Part shown: positions 52,160-61,902 of the stretch, one piece after another | Position numbering within the stretch: the stretch's first letter is position 1 | Layout of the letters: each line of letters starts with the position of its first letter | Assembly (NCBI GenBank): GCA_934141445.1 | Contig: CAKPCF010000006.1 | Coordinates: forward strand, 11,827 to 75,826 | Source of the DNA: an uncultured Clostridia bacterium | GTDB lineage: Bacteria > Bacillota > Clostridia > TANB77 > CAG-508 | Reading direction: 5' to 3' | DNA: 64,000 nucleotides | The notes under the pieces: generated by a model | Databases searched by the model: none | Seen by the model: only the letters and a program-made list of their open reading frames with translations | Told to the model about the DNA's origin: nothing | Made by a program: the position numbers and the translations under genes

Positions 52160-55100
52160 TTAAATATAAAGATATTTATTATCTTTTCTTGTTGGGTCAA
52201 ACATACAAATAGTACGATATTTACAATAATCACACCCTGTAGCTTGTTGATATTTATATGGCTTAATATCAATTTTCCCTTTCAAGATTTCCTTTGAAAT
52301 TTCTTTTATTATTTCTTTTACAGACTTTTGTAGTCTCTCAAAATCATCTCTATTGGCAACTGATGATTTACTTCTACTTATTTCGCCATCTTTTCCAACA
52401 TATACTGGAATAATATCAGAGCTTCCAGTTTCAAGTTTTGTATCCATAGCATGAATTACTTTTACATCATTTAAAATTAGTCCTTGCATCTTAAAGCTCT
52501 TTTTAATTTCTAGCTCTATAGCTTCATCACTCATATTTTTACTAAATTTTTTCATTGTATCTATTAAGCCTAAATACAACACACCACTTGGTAAATATGC
52601 TGACTGCTCTGTTACTGCATCTAAATATGTAATCAATTGTATTTGAAGTCCAGCTTCTACTTGCTCCATATCCAATTTTTTTATTGAAGACTTATAGTCT
52701 ATTATTCTTACATAAGAATTTCCATCTATTTTTCCGATATCCATTCTATCGATTTTTCCTGTTATTTCTACTTTATTACCATTATCTAGTTCCATTACTA
52801 TTGGTTTATAAATTCCATCTTTGCCAAATTCAACTTCATTTCCAACAGGTTTGAAATCACTATATTTTAGTGAATACACAATATATGAAATTGATTTAGA
52901 TACAACTTTTTTAAGCTTTTTAGTTAACATTCTATACTTAGCTGTACTATTAAAAATATAGTATCTTGAACTTTGTAAAATTTCATCTATTATATTATTT
53001 ATAATTTTTTGAATTTCAGCTTCTTCTATTGTTTTTAAATCAATATTATTTTCACTTGTATATACGAAAAATTTATCTATTACTTCATGCATAAAAGACC
53101 CTGTATCTACAGCTTCAATTTTCAAATCGTCTCTTTCTTTAAGTTTCAATCCATAAGTTAAATGAAAAGAAAATGGACATTTACGATAATTTTCTAACCT
53201 TGATACACTTGTTTTTAAAGTATTTCCATATAATCTTTTTATATTTTCTTCTTTAATTTCTTCTGCTTTATTTGTATAATAAAAACCTGCTGTCATTTTC
53301 TCAAATTGATAAGAATCTTTTTGATAAAAATAACAAATCAATTTTATCCAATCTTCTGATATTTCTTTTCCTTCAAGAAAATCTTTGTACTTGCTTAATG
53401 CTTCTTCAAAAGCAACCTTTTCATTTGCCAAAAGAAAATTATTTTGAATAATTTGACTTTTTTCTTTTAAGTTTGGAAATAGTCTTTTTATTTTTTTAAT
53501 TGTTATTGACGGCCTTATACTTTTGCCATCACTATCAGTTGAGCAATATGATATATATAGTTTTTCAGATGGCATAGTTAAAGTTCTATAAATATTAAAT
53601 TGCTCATCATACAAAAGCTCCATTGAATCTTTTGCAACAGATAAACCGTTTTCTCTAAAAAAGCTTCTATCTTCATCATTCAAAAATCCTTCTTCTCTAG
53701 AGTGTTTTGGAAAAGCACCATCATTCATACCAACTACAAAAAGTATTCTTATTTGATGATTTCTACTTCTTTCTGTATCACCTAAAATAACCATATCTTG
53801 TGACATTGGTATCTTACCTAATTCGCTATTGTCAACACCAATTTGTAACATTTCCTTAAATTTTTCAAAAGAAATATTTTCTCCATCAAATATTAACACC
53901 ATCTCATCTAAAATATTCATCAATATTTTCAAACTAGTTTGATATTCTTCTATAAGTTCTGCACTACCAATCTTTTCTAGCTGTATATTTAAAACATTAT
54001 CGACTTCATTATCTTTCAAGAAATTATATAAAGATTTACACATTTGATTAACAGTTTTATTATTATCAATTTCATTTTTAAATTTATTTAAAGGTGCTAA
54101 AATATTTTTTCTTAATACTTCTAATTTATCTTGAACATTATTTTTAGCTTCATAATTAAATTCCTTACTCCACTTTTTGCCTTTAATTCCCCATTTTCTA
54201 CAATAATTTTCTAATAAATATATATCTGACTCATCTATTTTTAATAAATCTGATTTTATGAATGCAAAAACAGAATCATAAGACCAATTCTTTTGAAAAA
54301 TTTCAAGCATTGAAAGTATAAACTGCATTATAATATTTTGATTTAGTTTCTTTTTCTCATCAACAAATATTGGTATATTATATTTTTGAAAAATAGCTTT
54401 AGCATCTTCTGCATAGCTTTCAGTATTCTGTGTAATTATTGATATTTCATTATATCTATATCCTTCATTTTGAACTAAATTAGCTATTTGTTTAGCAATA
54501 TCTTCTAATTCAGAATATGCATCATTTGTTAAACTTATGGATATATTTTTCACTTCTTTGGTAAACTGTTCTGTATTAGTCTTTCCAAAATTTTCTTCCA
54601 AAAATAACATTTCTTCTGTTTTTGCTCTTAAATTTTTTTCTAAACATACTTTTTCAATATTTGCATTTCTTCTTTCTGCCATTTCTAATAATCTCATTGC
54701 AAAAATTTTATTGAAATAATAAAAATCATTTTCAGGTTTTGTTAAAGTATTTAATTCATCTATAGTAGAAACAACAGTTAATTCTTTACATTTATTCATT
54801 ATCTTATCAATAATCTTAAATTCCTGTTCTGTAAAACCTTGAAAATCATCTATATATATACATGCTTCATCTATTAAAACTGAATTATCTAAACCATCTA
54901 TCAGTCTATTTATTCTATCATTTTCATCTATAAGCTTATTTGAAATGCTTTGTTCATATGCCTCATATAAAAATAACATATCTTGTAATTTCAATTTTTG
55001 ATATTTATTGGTTGGCTCTAAATTCTTTATATCTTCTATTTTTATATTATGCTTTTTAAATTCTGTTATTAATTGACTTACAGTATCAACATTTTTGGCA

Positions 55101-55426
55101 GTCTTGCCCAAGAATTGGAGTTTACTCTTATATTTTCCAAGTAAATTATATATAAGCATACTCTTACCTATTTTAGATAGTTTAACATCAAGTTTTCCTC
55201 CTAATTCATCTTCTATCCTTGAAGCCATCCTACTTAAAGTCAATACCTCTGTATTCATTAAAGTATTTGCTTTTGTAAATCTAAAAATATTTTGCTCTGT
55301 CATTAAATTACTTTGTTCTGGAACTATTACAAATATTTTATTGTCTTTCATTTTATTTTTTATATCTTCATAAATATATGTACTTTTACCAGTTCCACTT
55401 CTACCATAAACAAGTTTAAATTCCAT
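52160..55426 (-). CDS. addB: AddB, ATP-dependent helicase/nuclease subunit B
   Basis: Subunit of the AddAB recombination helicase-nuclease, which processes double-strand breaks. Walker A GRSGTGKSTYIYED is at residues 9-22. The C-terminal nuclease domain has a 4Fe-4S cluster made by the Cys in YRKCPFSFHL (about 758) and three Cys in GCDYCKYRTIC (about 1070). Nuclease acids lie in RIIDYKSS (about 917). 1088 residues is normal. addA, the usual partner, is not in the window; downstream are alr and pgeF instead. AAGGAAG precedes the ATG. Confidence 0.93.
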   Translation of the reverse strand: MEFKLVYGRSGTGKSTYIYEDIKNKMKDNKIFVIVPEQSNLMTEQNIFRFTKANTLMNTEVLTLSRMASRIEDELGGKLDVKLSKIGKSMLIYNLLGKYKSKLQFLGKTAKNVDTVSQLITEFKKHNIKIEDIKNLEPTNKYQKLKLQDMLFLYEAYEQSISNKLIDENDRINRLIDGLDNSVLIDEACIYIDDFQGFTEQEFKIIDKIMNKCKELTVVSTIDELNTLTKPENDFYYFNKIFAMRLLEMAERRNANIEKVCLEKNLRAKTEEMLFLEENFGKTNTEQFTKEVKNISISLTNDAYSELEDIAKQIANLVQNEGYRYNEISIITQNTESYAEDAKAIFQKYNIPIFVDEKKKLNQNIIMQFILSMLEIFQKNWSYDSVFAFIKSDLLKIDESDIYLLENYCRKWGIKGKKWSKEFNYEAKNNVQDKLEVLRKNILAPLNKFKNEIDNNKTVNQMCKSLYNFLKDNEVDNVLNIQLEKIGSAELIEEYQTSLKILMNILDEMVLIFDGENISFEKFKEMLQIGVDNSELGKIPMSQDMVILGDTERSRNHQIRILFVVGMNDGAFPKHSREEGFLNDEDRSFFRENGLSVAKDSMELLYDEQFNIYRTLTMPSEKLYISYCSTDSDGKSIRPSITIKKIKRLFPNLKEKSQIIQNNFLLANEKVAFEEALSKYKDFLEGKEISEDWIKLICYFYQKDSYQFEKMTAGFYYTNKAEEIKEENIKRLYGNTLKTSVSRLENYRKCPFSFHLTYGLKLKERDDLKIEAVDTGSFMHEVIDKFFVYTSENNIDLKTIEEAEIQKIINNIIDEILQSSRYYIFNSTAKYRMLTKKLKKVVSKSISYIVYSLKYSDFKPVGNEVEFGKDGIYKPIVMELDNGNKVEITGKIDRMDIGKIDGNSYVRIIDYKSSIKKLDMEQVEAGLQIQLITYLDAVTEQSAYLPSGVLYLGLIDTMKKFSKNMSDEAIELEIKKSFKMQGLILNDVKVIHAMDTKLETGSSDIIPVYVGKDGEISRSKSSVANRDDFERLQKSVKEIIKEISKEILKGKIDIKPYKYQQATGCDYCKYRTICMFDPTRKDNKYLYI

Positions 55427-55435
55427 ATTTCTTCC

Positions 55436-56629
55436 TTATCTTTTATAATTTTCTGTACTTATAGTTGGATATTTAAATGTAAATGTTCCAATTAAATTAC
55501 CATCTTCTGTATGATCTTTAAAGAAATCATTTGAACCTTTTAAAAAATATTGGTATCTCATATCATAAGTTGCACTACCTCCACCAACAATTACAGGATC
55601 GTCCCAAGTTGTATCTACTGCATACCATGTTCCATACACTCTAACATAATTCCATGCATGGCTTTCTGTTTGTCCTTTGGAATTTAATCCAACACCACAA
55701 GCAATTAGACAGGGTATATTTAGCTTATCCATTATATATTTAAAAGCTTTTGCATAACCTTCGCATACAGCCTCATTATTTATTAGTGCACCATAGATAT
55801 TATATATATTTGGTTTTGAAATAGTTGAATCATAATCTATATTTTCTACTATATAATCATGTACCTGTTTTATTTGTTTATAACTTTCTTGCTCAGTTAC
55901 AATGCTATTTGCTATATTCTCCAATTCACTCTCATATTGTCTTACCGCATTTTCATTTGCAAATGTAGATGATAAATATGATATTCCATTATTTGGTCCA
56001 ATTGAAATTCTATATGTTTTTTTAGGTCCAAAGCTTGTAATTTCAGTGAATAAATACATTTTTGTTATGTCTAAAAAAAACACTTCTGGTTTATCAAATA
56101 TTAGCGCATTTACAGCAACTTGAAAATCATTTTCCAAAATTTCAGCTCCATTTTCTTCATGTAATAAATCATTAAAAGTCACACCATAATTAACAGTATA
56201 AGTACCTGTTTTCAAGTTTTCTATATTTTTATAAAGTTCACTATAAATCAATTTACCATATATATCTAACTGACTAAAGTAAAATTCATTCTCTACATTT
56301 GTTTTATATTGTATAGTACTACTTGTATTTTCTTCGGTAGAATTTTCATGTTCAAAAGTTGGTGGTTCAACATTTGAATATGTAGTGTTGCTCTCTTCAA
56401 TTACTATTTTTTTTCTTTTTTCTGTTTCTTCTTGAATTATGTTCTCTAGGCTTTCAGCAACAGTTGATAATTCTATCTTTGAACCTAACAAATTTACTAA
56501 ACTATATTGCTCTGGTACTTCTATTATTCCAAATATGTCTAAACAAAAATAAGTTGTTACTGAAAAAATTATTATAATTGCTACTATTAGTATTCCAGTA
56601 ACAAAATTTTCTCCTTTGTTATTTCTCAT
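55436..56629 (-). CDS. Transglutaminase-like exported protein
   Basis: A 397-residue protein with an N-terminal membrane segment (FVTGILIVAIIIIFSVTTYF) and an extracytoplasmic transglutaminase-like domain. The Cys-His-Asp triad is visible: INNEAVCEGYAKAFKYIM (Cys about 292), ESHAWNYVRV (His about 330) and WYAVDTTWDDPV (Asp about 345). Such domains in bacteria are mostly peptidases or wall-modifying enzymes. The N-terminal half (60-220) is not recognised. Ribosome site GGAAGGA before the ATG. Adjacent to addB (9 nt), probably one operon. Confidence 0.82.
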   Translation of the reverse strand: MRNNKGENFVTGILIVAIIIIFSVTTYFCLDIFGIIEVPEQYSLVNLLGSKIELSTVAESLENIIQEETEKRKKIVIEESNTTYSNVEPPTFEHENSTEENTSSTIQYKTNVENEFYFSQLDIYGKLIYSELYKNIENLKTGTYTVNYGVTFNDLLHEENGAEILENDFQVAVNALIFDKPEVFFLDITKMYLFTEITSFGPKKTYRISIGPNNGISYLSSTFANENAVRQYESELENIANSIVTEQESYKQIKQVHDYIVENIDYDSTISKPNIYNIYGALINNEAVCEGYAKAFKYIMDKLNIPCLIACGVGLNSKGQTESHAWNYVRVYGTWYAVDTTWDDPVIVGGGSATYDMRYQYFLKGSNDFFKDHTEDGNLIGTFTFKYPTISTENYKR

Positions 56630-56645
56630 TTAAAATCCTTCCTAT

Positions 56646-57521
56646 TTATGCAGAAGTTCCATCTTCTCTTCTCCAATAAAATAAGTATTGTTGTGCAATT
56701 CCAGCCAAATCTTTATATTTTTCATTAGCTAAATTCTGCAATTCTTTTTTATTAACTTGTTCTTCATTTTCCTTATGAATATATAAATCATTCATTACTC
56801 TTCTTACCCAAACATCAATAGGGAAAACATCATACCTTTTTAGCGAAAATAACATTATACAATTAGCAACTTTCGGTCCTACACCATCTAATTTTAAAAG
56901 TTCTTCCTCTATTTCTTTGCTATCTTGCATATTTTTTATCTCTTCTAGGTTTATTTCTTTATTGTAAATTTTTTGAGTTGTATCATATATCCTTTTATCC
57001 CTAAAACCTGTGCCAAGACTTCTAAGTTCTTCTACAGTTGCTTTTGAAAGTTCATCTACAGTTGGAAACAGATAAAATTCTTTATTATTCCAAACAACCT
57101 TTTTACCATATTTTTTGGAAATAGCATCAATTATTTTCTTAATTCTAGGTATATTGTTATTAGCAGAAATAATAAATGAAATTATACATTCCCATAAATC
57201 TTGGTTTAAAATCCTAATTCCTTCACCAAATTCTATGCTTTCCTTCATAAAATCATCTATTTTAGAAAGCTTTTCCTTTAATTCTTCATAATTATGATTT
57301 AAGTCAAAATATTCAATCACAATATCTTTTAAGTCTTTCTCACTTATACCTTTAAATATTATTGTATTATCAATTTGGTTAACATTTAATACAGCATCTT
57401 TAATAACACCTGTATAACTTCCATCATCTTCTTTGTTCCATCTAAAGCATTGTCCACATTCAAAAATATGTTTCATGCAAAAAGATTTTTGATTTTTTAA
57501 TATATATTCTTGTTCTTCCAT
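56646..57521 (-). CDS. ogg: 8-oxoguanine DNA glycosylase (OGG1 type)
   Basis: Removes oxidised guanine from DNA and cuts the abasic site. Helix-hairpin-helix with GPD loop: LLKLDGVGPKVANCIMLFSL (about 208-227), with catalytic Lys in GPKVA and Asp in FPIDVWVRRVM. N-terminal signature FECGQCFRWNKEDDGSYTGV (about 20-39), and a central helical part (LWECIISFIISANNNIPRIK). 291 residues is like other bacterial OGG. AAGGAAAAT precedes the ATG. Start is 78 nt before the next gene's stop and not coupled. Confidence 0.9.
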   Translation of the reverse strand: MEEQEYILKNQKSFCMKHIFECGQCFRWNKEDDGSYTGVIKDAVLNVNQIDNTIIFKGISEKDLKDIVIEYFDLNHNYEELKEKLSKIDDFMKESIEFGEGIRILNQDLWECIISFIISANNNIPRIKKIIDAISKKYGKKVVWNNKEFYLFPTVDELSKATVEELRSLGTGFRDKRIYDTTQKIYNKEINLEEIKNMQDSKEIEEELLKLDGVGPKVANCIMLFSLKRYDVFPIDVWVRRVMNDLYIHKENEEQVNKKELQNLANEKYKDLAGIAQQYLFYWRREDGTSA

Positions 57522-57598
57522 TTTATTTTCCTTTTGCTTAAATTCACTTTAATTGTATTACATATTCTTTTATTTATCAATGGAAATACTTAATTTTT

Positions 57599-58420
57599 TT
57601 ACTCTTTAAAACCTAATCCATATACTTCTCGTGCATCTGTAATTATTATAAATGAATATGGGTCAATTTCTTGTGCTACATTCTTTATATATACAATATT
57701 TCTTCTGTTTGTAACACATAAAATAATCATTTTTTCTTTATCTGTATACATTCCTTTACCATAAAAGCCAGTTAATCCTCTTCCCATTTCTTTCGTTATT
57801 TTGTCTGATATTTCTTCATATTTATCTGAAATAATATAAATCATTTTACTAAAATTGATTCCCTCAAATACAATGTCTAACATTTTTCCAATTATATAAA
57901 TACTAATTGCTGAATATAGACCTATCTCAATTTTTTTAAAACACATTAAATTTAAAATAACAACAAATACATCTAAACCAACTAAAACATTTCCAACTTT
58001 AAAACCATTTTTATAAGACTGAATTATATACGCAATTAAATCTGTTCCACCTGTAGAACTACCAGCCTTAAAAATTATAGCTAAACCTAATCCAACAATA
58101 ATTCCACCATATATACTAGCCAGAAATCTGTCATCTGTAAGAGGTCTAATTTTTGAAAAGATATCTATAAATATAGAATATAAAATCGTAGACAACATGG
58201 TTTTATACATAAAACGTTTTCCTAGTTTAAAATATCCTAATATAAAAAATGGAATATTTAAAGCTAATATTGTCACACTCATTGGTAATTTAAAAAAATA
58301 ATATCCTATAGTTGCAATTCCTGCAAATCCTCCTGTTGAAAGTTGATTCGGTAATAAAAAAATAGATATTCCTAGTGCAGAAATTATACAACCAATTACA
58401 ATAACAATAATAGAATTCAT
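57599..58420 (-). CDS. yitT: YitT-family membrane protein (DUF161/DUF2179)
   Basis: A 273-residue protein with five or six membrane segments (SIIVIVIGCIISALGISIFL at the start, with the conserved GGTDLIAYIIQ near 122). The C-terminal cytoplasmic domain (DUF2179) has GRGLTGFYGKGMYTDKEKM (about 213-231) and ends DPYSFIIITDAREVYGLGF, typical of YitT proteins. Transport role unknown. AAGGGTGAG precedes the ATG. Single gene between two terminators/gaps. Confidence 0.9.
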   Translation of the reverse strand: MNSIIVIVIGCIISALGISIFLLPNQLSTGGFAGIATIGYYFFKLPMSVTILALNIPFFILGYFKLGKRFMYKTMLSTILYSIFIDIFSKIRPLTDDRFLASIYGGIIVGLGLAIIFKAGSSTGGTDLIAYIIQSYKNGFKVGNVLVGLDVFVVILNLMCFKKIEIGLYSAISIYIIGKMLDIVFEGINFSKMIYIISDKYEEISDKITKEMGRGLTGFYGKGMYTDKEKMIILCVTNRRNIVYIKNVAQEIDPYSFIIITDAREVYGLGFKE

Positions 58421-58463
58421 AATCTCACCCTTATTTAGTATAAATTGTTTTTTTATTTATATA

Positions 58464-58512
58464 CAAAAATGAACCCTAATTATTTTATCTAACAAATTGG
58501 GTTCATTTTTAA
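58464..58512. terminator. Terminator of the rnc-radical SAM unit
   Basis: AAAATGAACCC (58466-58476) pairs with GGGTTCATTTT (58499-58509), with AT-rich inner pairing and a T run; likely bidirectional. The same stem core (TGAACC) occurs at 3669. Confidence 0.72.
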
Positions 58513-58551
58513 TTCAAACTTATTTTATGTTTTCACTCATCATAGAATTTA

Positions 58552-59634
58552 CTATCTTTTATTAGTTAAAACTCTATCATCTTCTTCTAAATAATCTTTA
58601 TATTCTTTTGTTATTGTTACATCAATTTTTTCTGCTGGATATTTAATATCTTGTTTTACAATGACATCTAAGTCGTAAAACTCTTTAAGTTTTTCAATAT
58701 TTTGTCTTTTATAACCAACAACATTATTGACAGTTTGTGGATTAACTCTTATCTCAACTTCTTTAACTTTAGTGTTGAATTTTTTTATCTTTTCAACAAT
58801 CATATCATAATACATTGCACTCTCTACAAGTTGTCTAAATGTTTCATGATAAGGTCCTGCAACAACTTCGCTTCCTTCATTTAAAGGATTGCATATTGTG
58901 TCTGTACTTTGCAAACCAATTCTAATAACATTTATTTTTTTCTTGCCAAAGAAATAGCATAATTCCTTACATCTTTCAACAGCTTGCTCAACAGTTAATG
59001 GTTCATATTTTCCTTCTTTATATTCTTTTTCTAATTCAGTACCTTTTATTACAAGAACAGGATAAATTCTAACTATTTTTGGTTTTAATTTTGCTAAATC
59101 TTTTGCAGTATTTAGTTCATCTAACTTGGTACTTTCAGGTAATCCAACCATCATTTGATGTCCTAAAGTAAAGCCTTTCCATCTAATTAACCTTGAAGCT
59201 TTTTTTACATCTGCAAAAGTATGACCTCTTTTGCATTTTTGCAATATATAATCATTCGTAGACTGAACACCAAGTTCTATTGTTTTTACTTTATATTTTT
59301 TTAATCTCTTTAATATTTCTCTGTTTATATAATCCGGTCTTGTTGATACTCTTATACTGTCTATCTTTTTTTCCTTAATATATTCATAAGCTACACTTAA
59401 AAGTTTTTCTTGAAGCTCTGGATCTATTGCTGTAAAGCTCCCACCAAAAAAAGCAACTTCTTTATAAGTATCATTATCTTTAAAACTTTCTAAATAATAT
59501 TCAATTGTATCTCTAACATCTTTTTCAGTTACATTTTTTAATTGCCCACTTATTTTTCTTTGGTTACAAAATGTGCATTCATTTGGACAACCTAAATGTG
59601 GTACAAATATTGGAATTATATATTGCTTTTTCAT
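58552..59634 (-). CDS. Radical SAM protein, Elp3-like
   Basis: A 360-residue radical S-adenosylmethionine enzyme. The 4Fe-4S motif is in GCPNECTFCNQRKISG (about 15-30; C-x3-C-x2-C). The Elp3/YhcC-like parts AFFGGSFTAIDPELQEKLLS and VKTIELGVQSTNDYILQKCK are clear, and a C-terminal domain includes GPYHETFRQLVESAMYYDMI. The target is not known, perhaps a tRNA modification. ATG at 59634 follows GGAGGTGC; the adjacent GTG is less likely. Starts 20-25 nt after rnc in the same direction, a pairing also common in other Clostridia. Confidence 0.85.
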   Translation of the reverse strand: MKKQYIIPIFVPHLGCPNECTFCNQRKISGQLKNVTEKDVRDTIEYYLESFKDNDTYKEVAFFGGSFTAIDPELQEKLLSVAYEYIKEKKIDSIRVSTRPDYINREILKRLKKYKVKTIELGVQSTNDYILQKCKRGHTFADVKKASRLIRWKGFTLGHQMMVGLPESTKLDELNTAKDLAKLKPKIVRIYPVLVIKGTELEKEYKEGKYEPLTVEQAVERCKELCYFFGKKKINVIRIGLQSTDTICNPLNEGSEVVAGPYHETFRQLVESAMYYDMIVEKIKKFNTKVKEVEIRVNPQTVNNVVGYKRQNIEKLKEFYDLDVIVKQDIKYPAEKIDVTITKEYKDYLEEDDRVLTNKR

Positions 59635-59656
59635 CACGCACCTCCATATATGTCTT

Positions 59657-60334
59657 TTATTTATGAATCATATCTTCTAATGCTTTCTTAGCTGCTTGCA
59701 TTTCTGCATTCTTTTTACTTTTACCACTACCAATAGCAAGTTTTTTTCCATTACACTCAACCTGTGCAGTAAACATCTTATTATGGTCTGGTCCTTCTTC
59801 TTTTATAATTTCATATTTAATTGATACTTCACCATGTTCTTGTAATTTCTCTTGTAATACTGTTTTATAATCTTTTGTTCCAACATTCTTACTTGCAAAT
59901 TCTATTGGTTCTTTGATATTCTCTAAAATAAATCTTTCAGTTATTTCTAAACCACCATCTAAATACATTGCTGCAATAACAGCTTCTACACTATCTGCCA
60001 AAATAGCTTTTTTATAACTATGTGATGCTTGTTCACTTTTTCCTAAAAATAAGAAATCACTAAAATTATGCTTTATAGCAATTTTGTATAAGCTTTCTTC
60101 ACATACAGCATAGGCTCTAACTTTAGTCATCTCTCCTTCTGATAAATTATCATAATTTAAAAATAAATATTTGCTACTTATAAACTCAAGTATACTATCT
60201 CCTAAATACTCTAATCTCTCGTTGCTTTTTACTTTATGTTCATAAGCATAAGATGTATGAGTTAAGGCATTTTTTAATAAACTTATATTTTTAAATTCAT
60301 ATCCAATTTCTTTTTCTAATAATTCTAATTGCAT
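59657..60334 (-). CDS. rnc: Ribonuclease III
   Basis: Cuts double-stranded RNA; matures rRNA and controls messages. The RNase III signature ERLEYLGDSILEFISSKYLF (about 39-58) has the catalytic acids; a second metal-site segment is ILADSVEAVIAAMYLDGG (about 109). The C-terminal dsRNA-binding domain spans about 152-225 (KTVLQEKLQEHGEVSIKYEI, GSGKSKKNAEMQAAKKAL). ATG at 60334 has GGAGG 5 nt upstream; a GTG-like longer frame overlaps it. 225 residues. Same operon order plsX-acpP-rnc as in Bacillus. Confidence 0.95.
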   Translation of the reverse strand: MQLELLEKEIGYEFKNISLLKNALTHTSYAYEHKVKSNERLEYLGDSILEFISSKYLFLNYDNLSEGEMTKVRAYAVCEESLYKIAIKHNFSDFLFLGKSEQASHSYKKAILADSVEAVIAAMYLDGGLEITERFILENIKEPIEFASKNVGTKDYKTVLQEKLQEHGEVSIKYEIIKEEGPDHNKMFTAQVECNGKKLAIGSGKSKKNAEMQAAKKALEDMIHK

Positions 60335-60397
60335 TTTAACCTCCAAATATAATATTTATATTTTATACTCTTTTTCTAATTTTTACAAGTGGCTAAT

Positions 60398-60426
60398 GTA
60401 AAAAAAAGAAAGGTCTTACACCTTTC
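60398..60426 (-). terminator. Terminator of plsX-acpP
   Basis: GAAAGGT and ACCTTTC form a 7-bp stem with a 5-nt loop; eight T follow on the minus strand. Confidence 0.82.
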
Positions 60427-60442
60427 AATTTTGTATTTTATA

Positions 60443-60685
60443 TTATTGAACATTGTCTTTAATATATTCAACTACATCTCCAACAGTTACAACTTTTTCT
60501 GCATCTGCATCTGGAATTTCCATATCAAATTCTTCTTCTAAAGCCATTACTAATTCAACAATGTCTAAAGAATCAGCTCCTAAATCATCAATAAAAGATG
60601 CTTCCATTGTAACAGAAGCTTCTGTAGCTCCTAATTGCTCAACAATAATTTTTTTAACTTTTTCGAAAACTTCTTCTGTACTCAT
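60443..60685 (-). CDS. acpP: Acyl carrier protein
   Basis: Carries growing fatty acyl chains on phosphopantetheine. The attachment Ser is in FIDDLGADSLDIVELVMALE (Ser near residue 38), the conserved DSL motif. 80 residues, acidic, helical, as usual. AAAGGAG precedes the ATG. Between plsX and rnc, a conserved Firmicute arrangement. Confidence 0.96.
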   Translation of the reverse strand: MSTEEVFEKVKKIIVEQLGATEASVTMEASFIDDLGADSLDIVELVMALEEEFDMEIPDADAEKVVTVGDVVEYIKDNVQ

Positions 60686-60732
60686 AGTCAGAACTCCTTT
60701 CTAAATGTAATAAAATTTATAATCTAGTTTTA

Positions 60733-61782
60733 TTATATAGATTCTAAATTGTCAAGTGTTTTTTTACTTTTTTCAAATTCAGAAATCATTTTATCAACAG
60801 CTTTACTTTTTACAAAGTTTTCAGCTTGTTTTAACGTGAAATAGAATAAATATTCATCACTACTACCATGTGCTTTAACTACTGGTTTCTTTACCCCTAA
60901 AAATAAAGCTCCACCATATTCTTTATAGTCCATAGTTTTAGCAAATTTTTTAATTGCTGGCAAACAAGGTATTGAACCTAACATTGTTAGAAAATTCTTT
61001 TTTAAACTTTCTGTTAAATTTCTTTTTACTAATTTTCCAAGCCCCTCTGTTGTCTTTAAAAATACATTTCCAGTAAATCCATCTGTTATAACAGCATCTA
61101 CTTCACCAGAAAAAGCATCTCTACCTTCAATATTGCCAATGAAATTTACACCATATTCTTTAGCATGTTCTGATAAGATATGATATGTTTCTTTAACCAA
61201 ATCATTACCTTTTGTTTCTTCAGTTCCAATATTTAATAAACCAATTTTTGGATCTTTTATTCCAAAAGTACTTTTTAAATAAATCGTTGACATTTGAGCA
61301 AATTGAACTAAATTGATTGGTTTACAATTTGTATTTGCTCCTGCATCCATAAGCATAAAGCTCTTTTTATAAGCTGGAAGCATTGGTGCAATAGCCGGTC
61401 TATCTATTCCTTTTATTCTTCCAACAAGTAAAGTTGCTCCTGTTAATAAAGCTCCTGAATTTCCTGCTGAAATAAATACATCACCTTCTCCATTTTTCAA
61501 CATATTAAATCCTACAACCATTGAAGAATCTTTTTTATGTTTTATTGCCTGAGTAGGTATATCTTCCATTTCAATTTGTTCTGAAGCATGTTTAATAGTA
61601 ATTTTATTAGTTATTTCTGAAATACTATCTTTTCCATAAAATTCTTTAATTTTATCATTTATTACTTTTTCATCACCTATTAAAATAATATCAGCTTCAA
61701 TTTCTTTTGCCGCTCTTATTGCTCCTTTTATTACTGCATCTGGTGCATTATCTCCACCCATAGCATCTAGTAATATTTTCAA
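60733..61782 (-). CDS. plsX: PlsX, phosphate acyltransferase
   Basis: Makes acyl-phosphate from acyl-ACP, the first step of phospholipid synthesis with PlsY. It opens KILLDAMGGDNAPDAVIKGA and has GEGDVFISAGNSGALLTGAT (about 95), RPAIAPMLP (about 128) and the C-terminal GGALFLGVKKPVVKAHGSSD. Start is TTG at 61782, with AGGAGG 8 nt upstream. Length 349 is normal. Feeds directly on the product of the neighbouring acpP. Confidence 0.95.
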   Translation of the reverse strand: MKILLDAMGGDNAPDAVIKGAIRAAKEIEADIILIGDEKVINDKIKEFYGKDSISEITNKITIKHASEQIEMEDIPTQAIKHKKDSSMVVGFNMLKNGEGDVFISAGNSGALLTGATLLVGRIKGIDRPAIAPMLPAYKKSFMLMDAGANTNCKPINLVQFAQMSTIYLKSTFGIKDPKIGLLNIGTEETKGNDLVKETYHILSEHAKEYGVNFIGNIEGRDAFSGEVDAVITDGFTGNVFLKTTEGLGKLVKRNLTESLKKNFLTMLGSIPCLPAIKKFAKTMDYKEYGGALFLGVKKPVVKAHGSSDEYLFYFTLKQAENFVKSKAVDKMISEFEKSKKTLDNLESI

Positions 61783-61820
61783 TTTTTCTTCCTCCTAGCT
61801 AATAATATTTGGACATTACT

Positions 61821-61849
61821 ATTTTATTTACTTTGTAAAAAAAAATCAA
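61821..61849 (-). promoter_or_regulatory. Sigma-A promoter of plsX-acpP
   Basis: Minus-strand TTGATT (61849-61844), 17-nt spacer, TAAAAT (61826-61821), about 35 nt before the plsX start. No FapR or FabT palindrome is evident. Confidence 0.7.
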
Positions 61850-61902
61850 TACTTTTTTAATAATTTGACCACAAATTCAGTTTTTACCTTAATTTATATT
61901 TT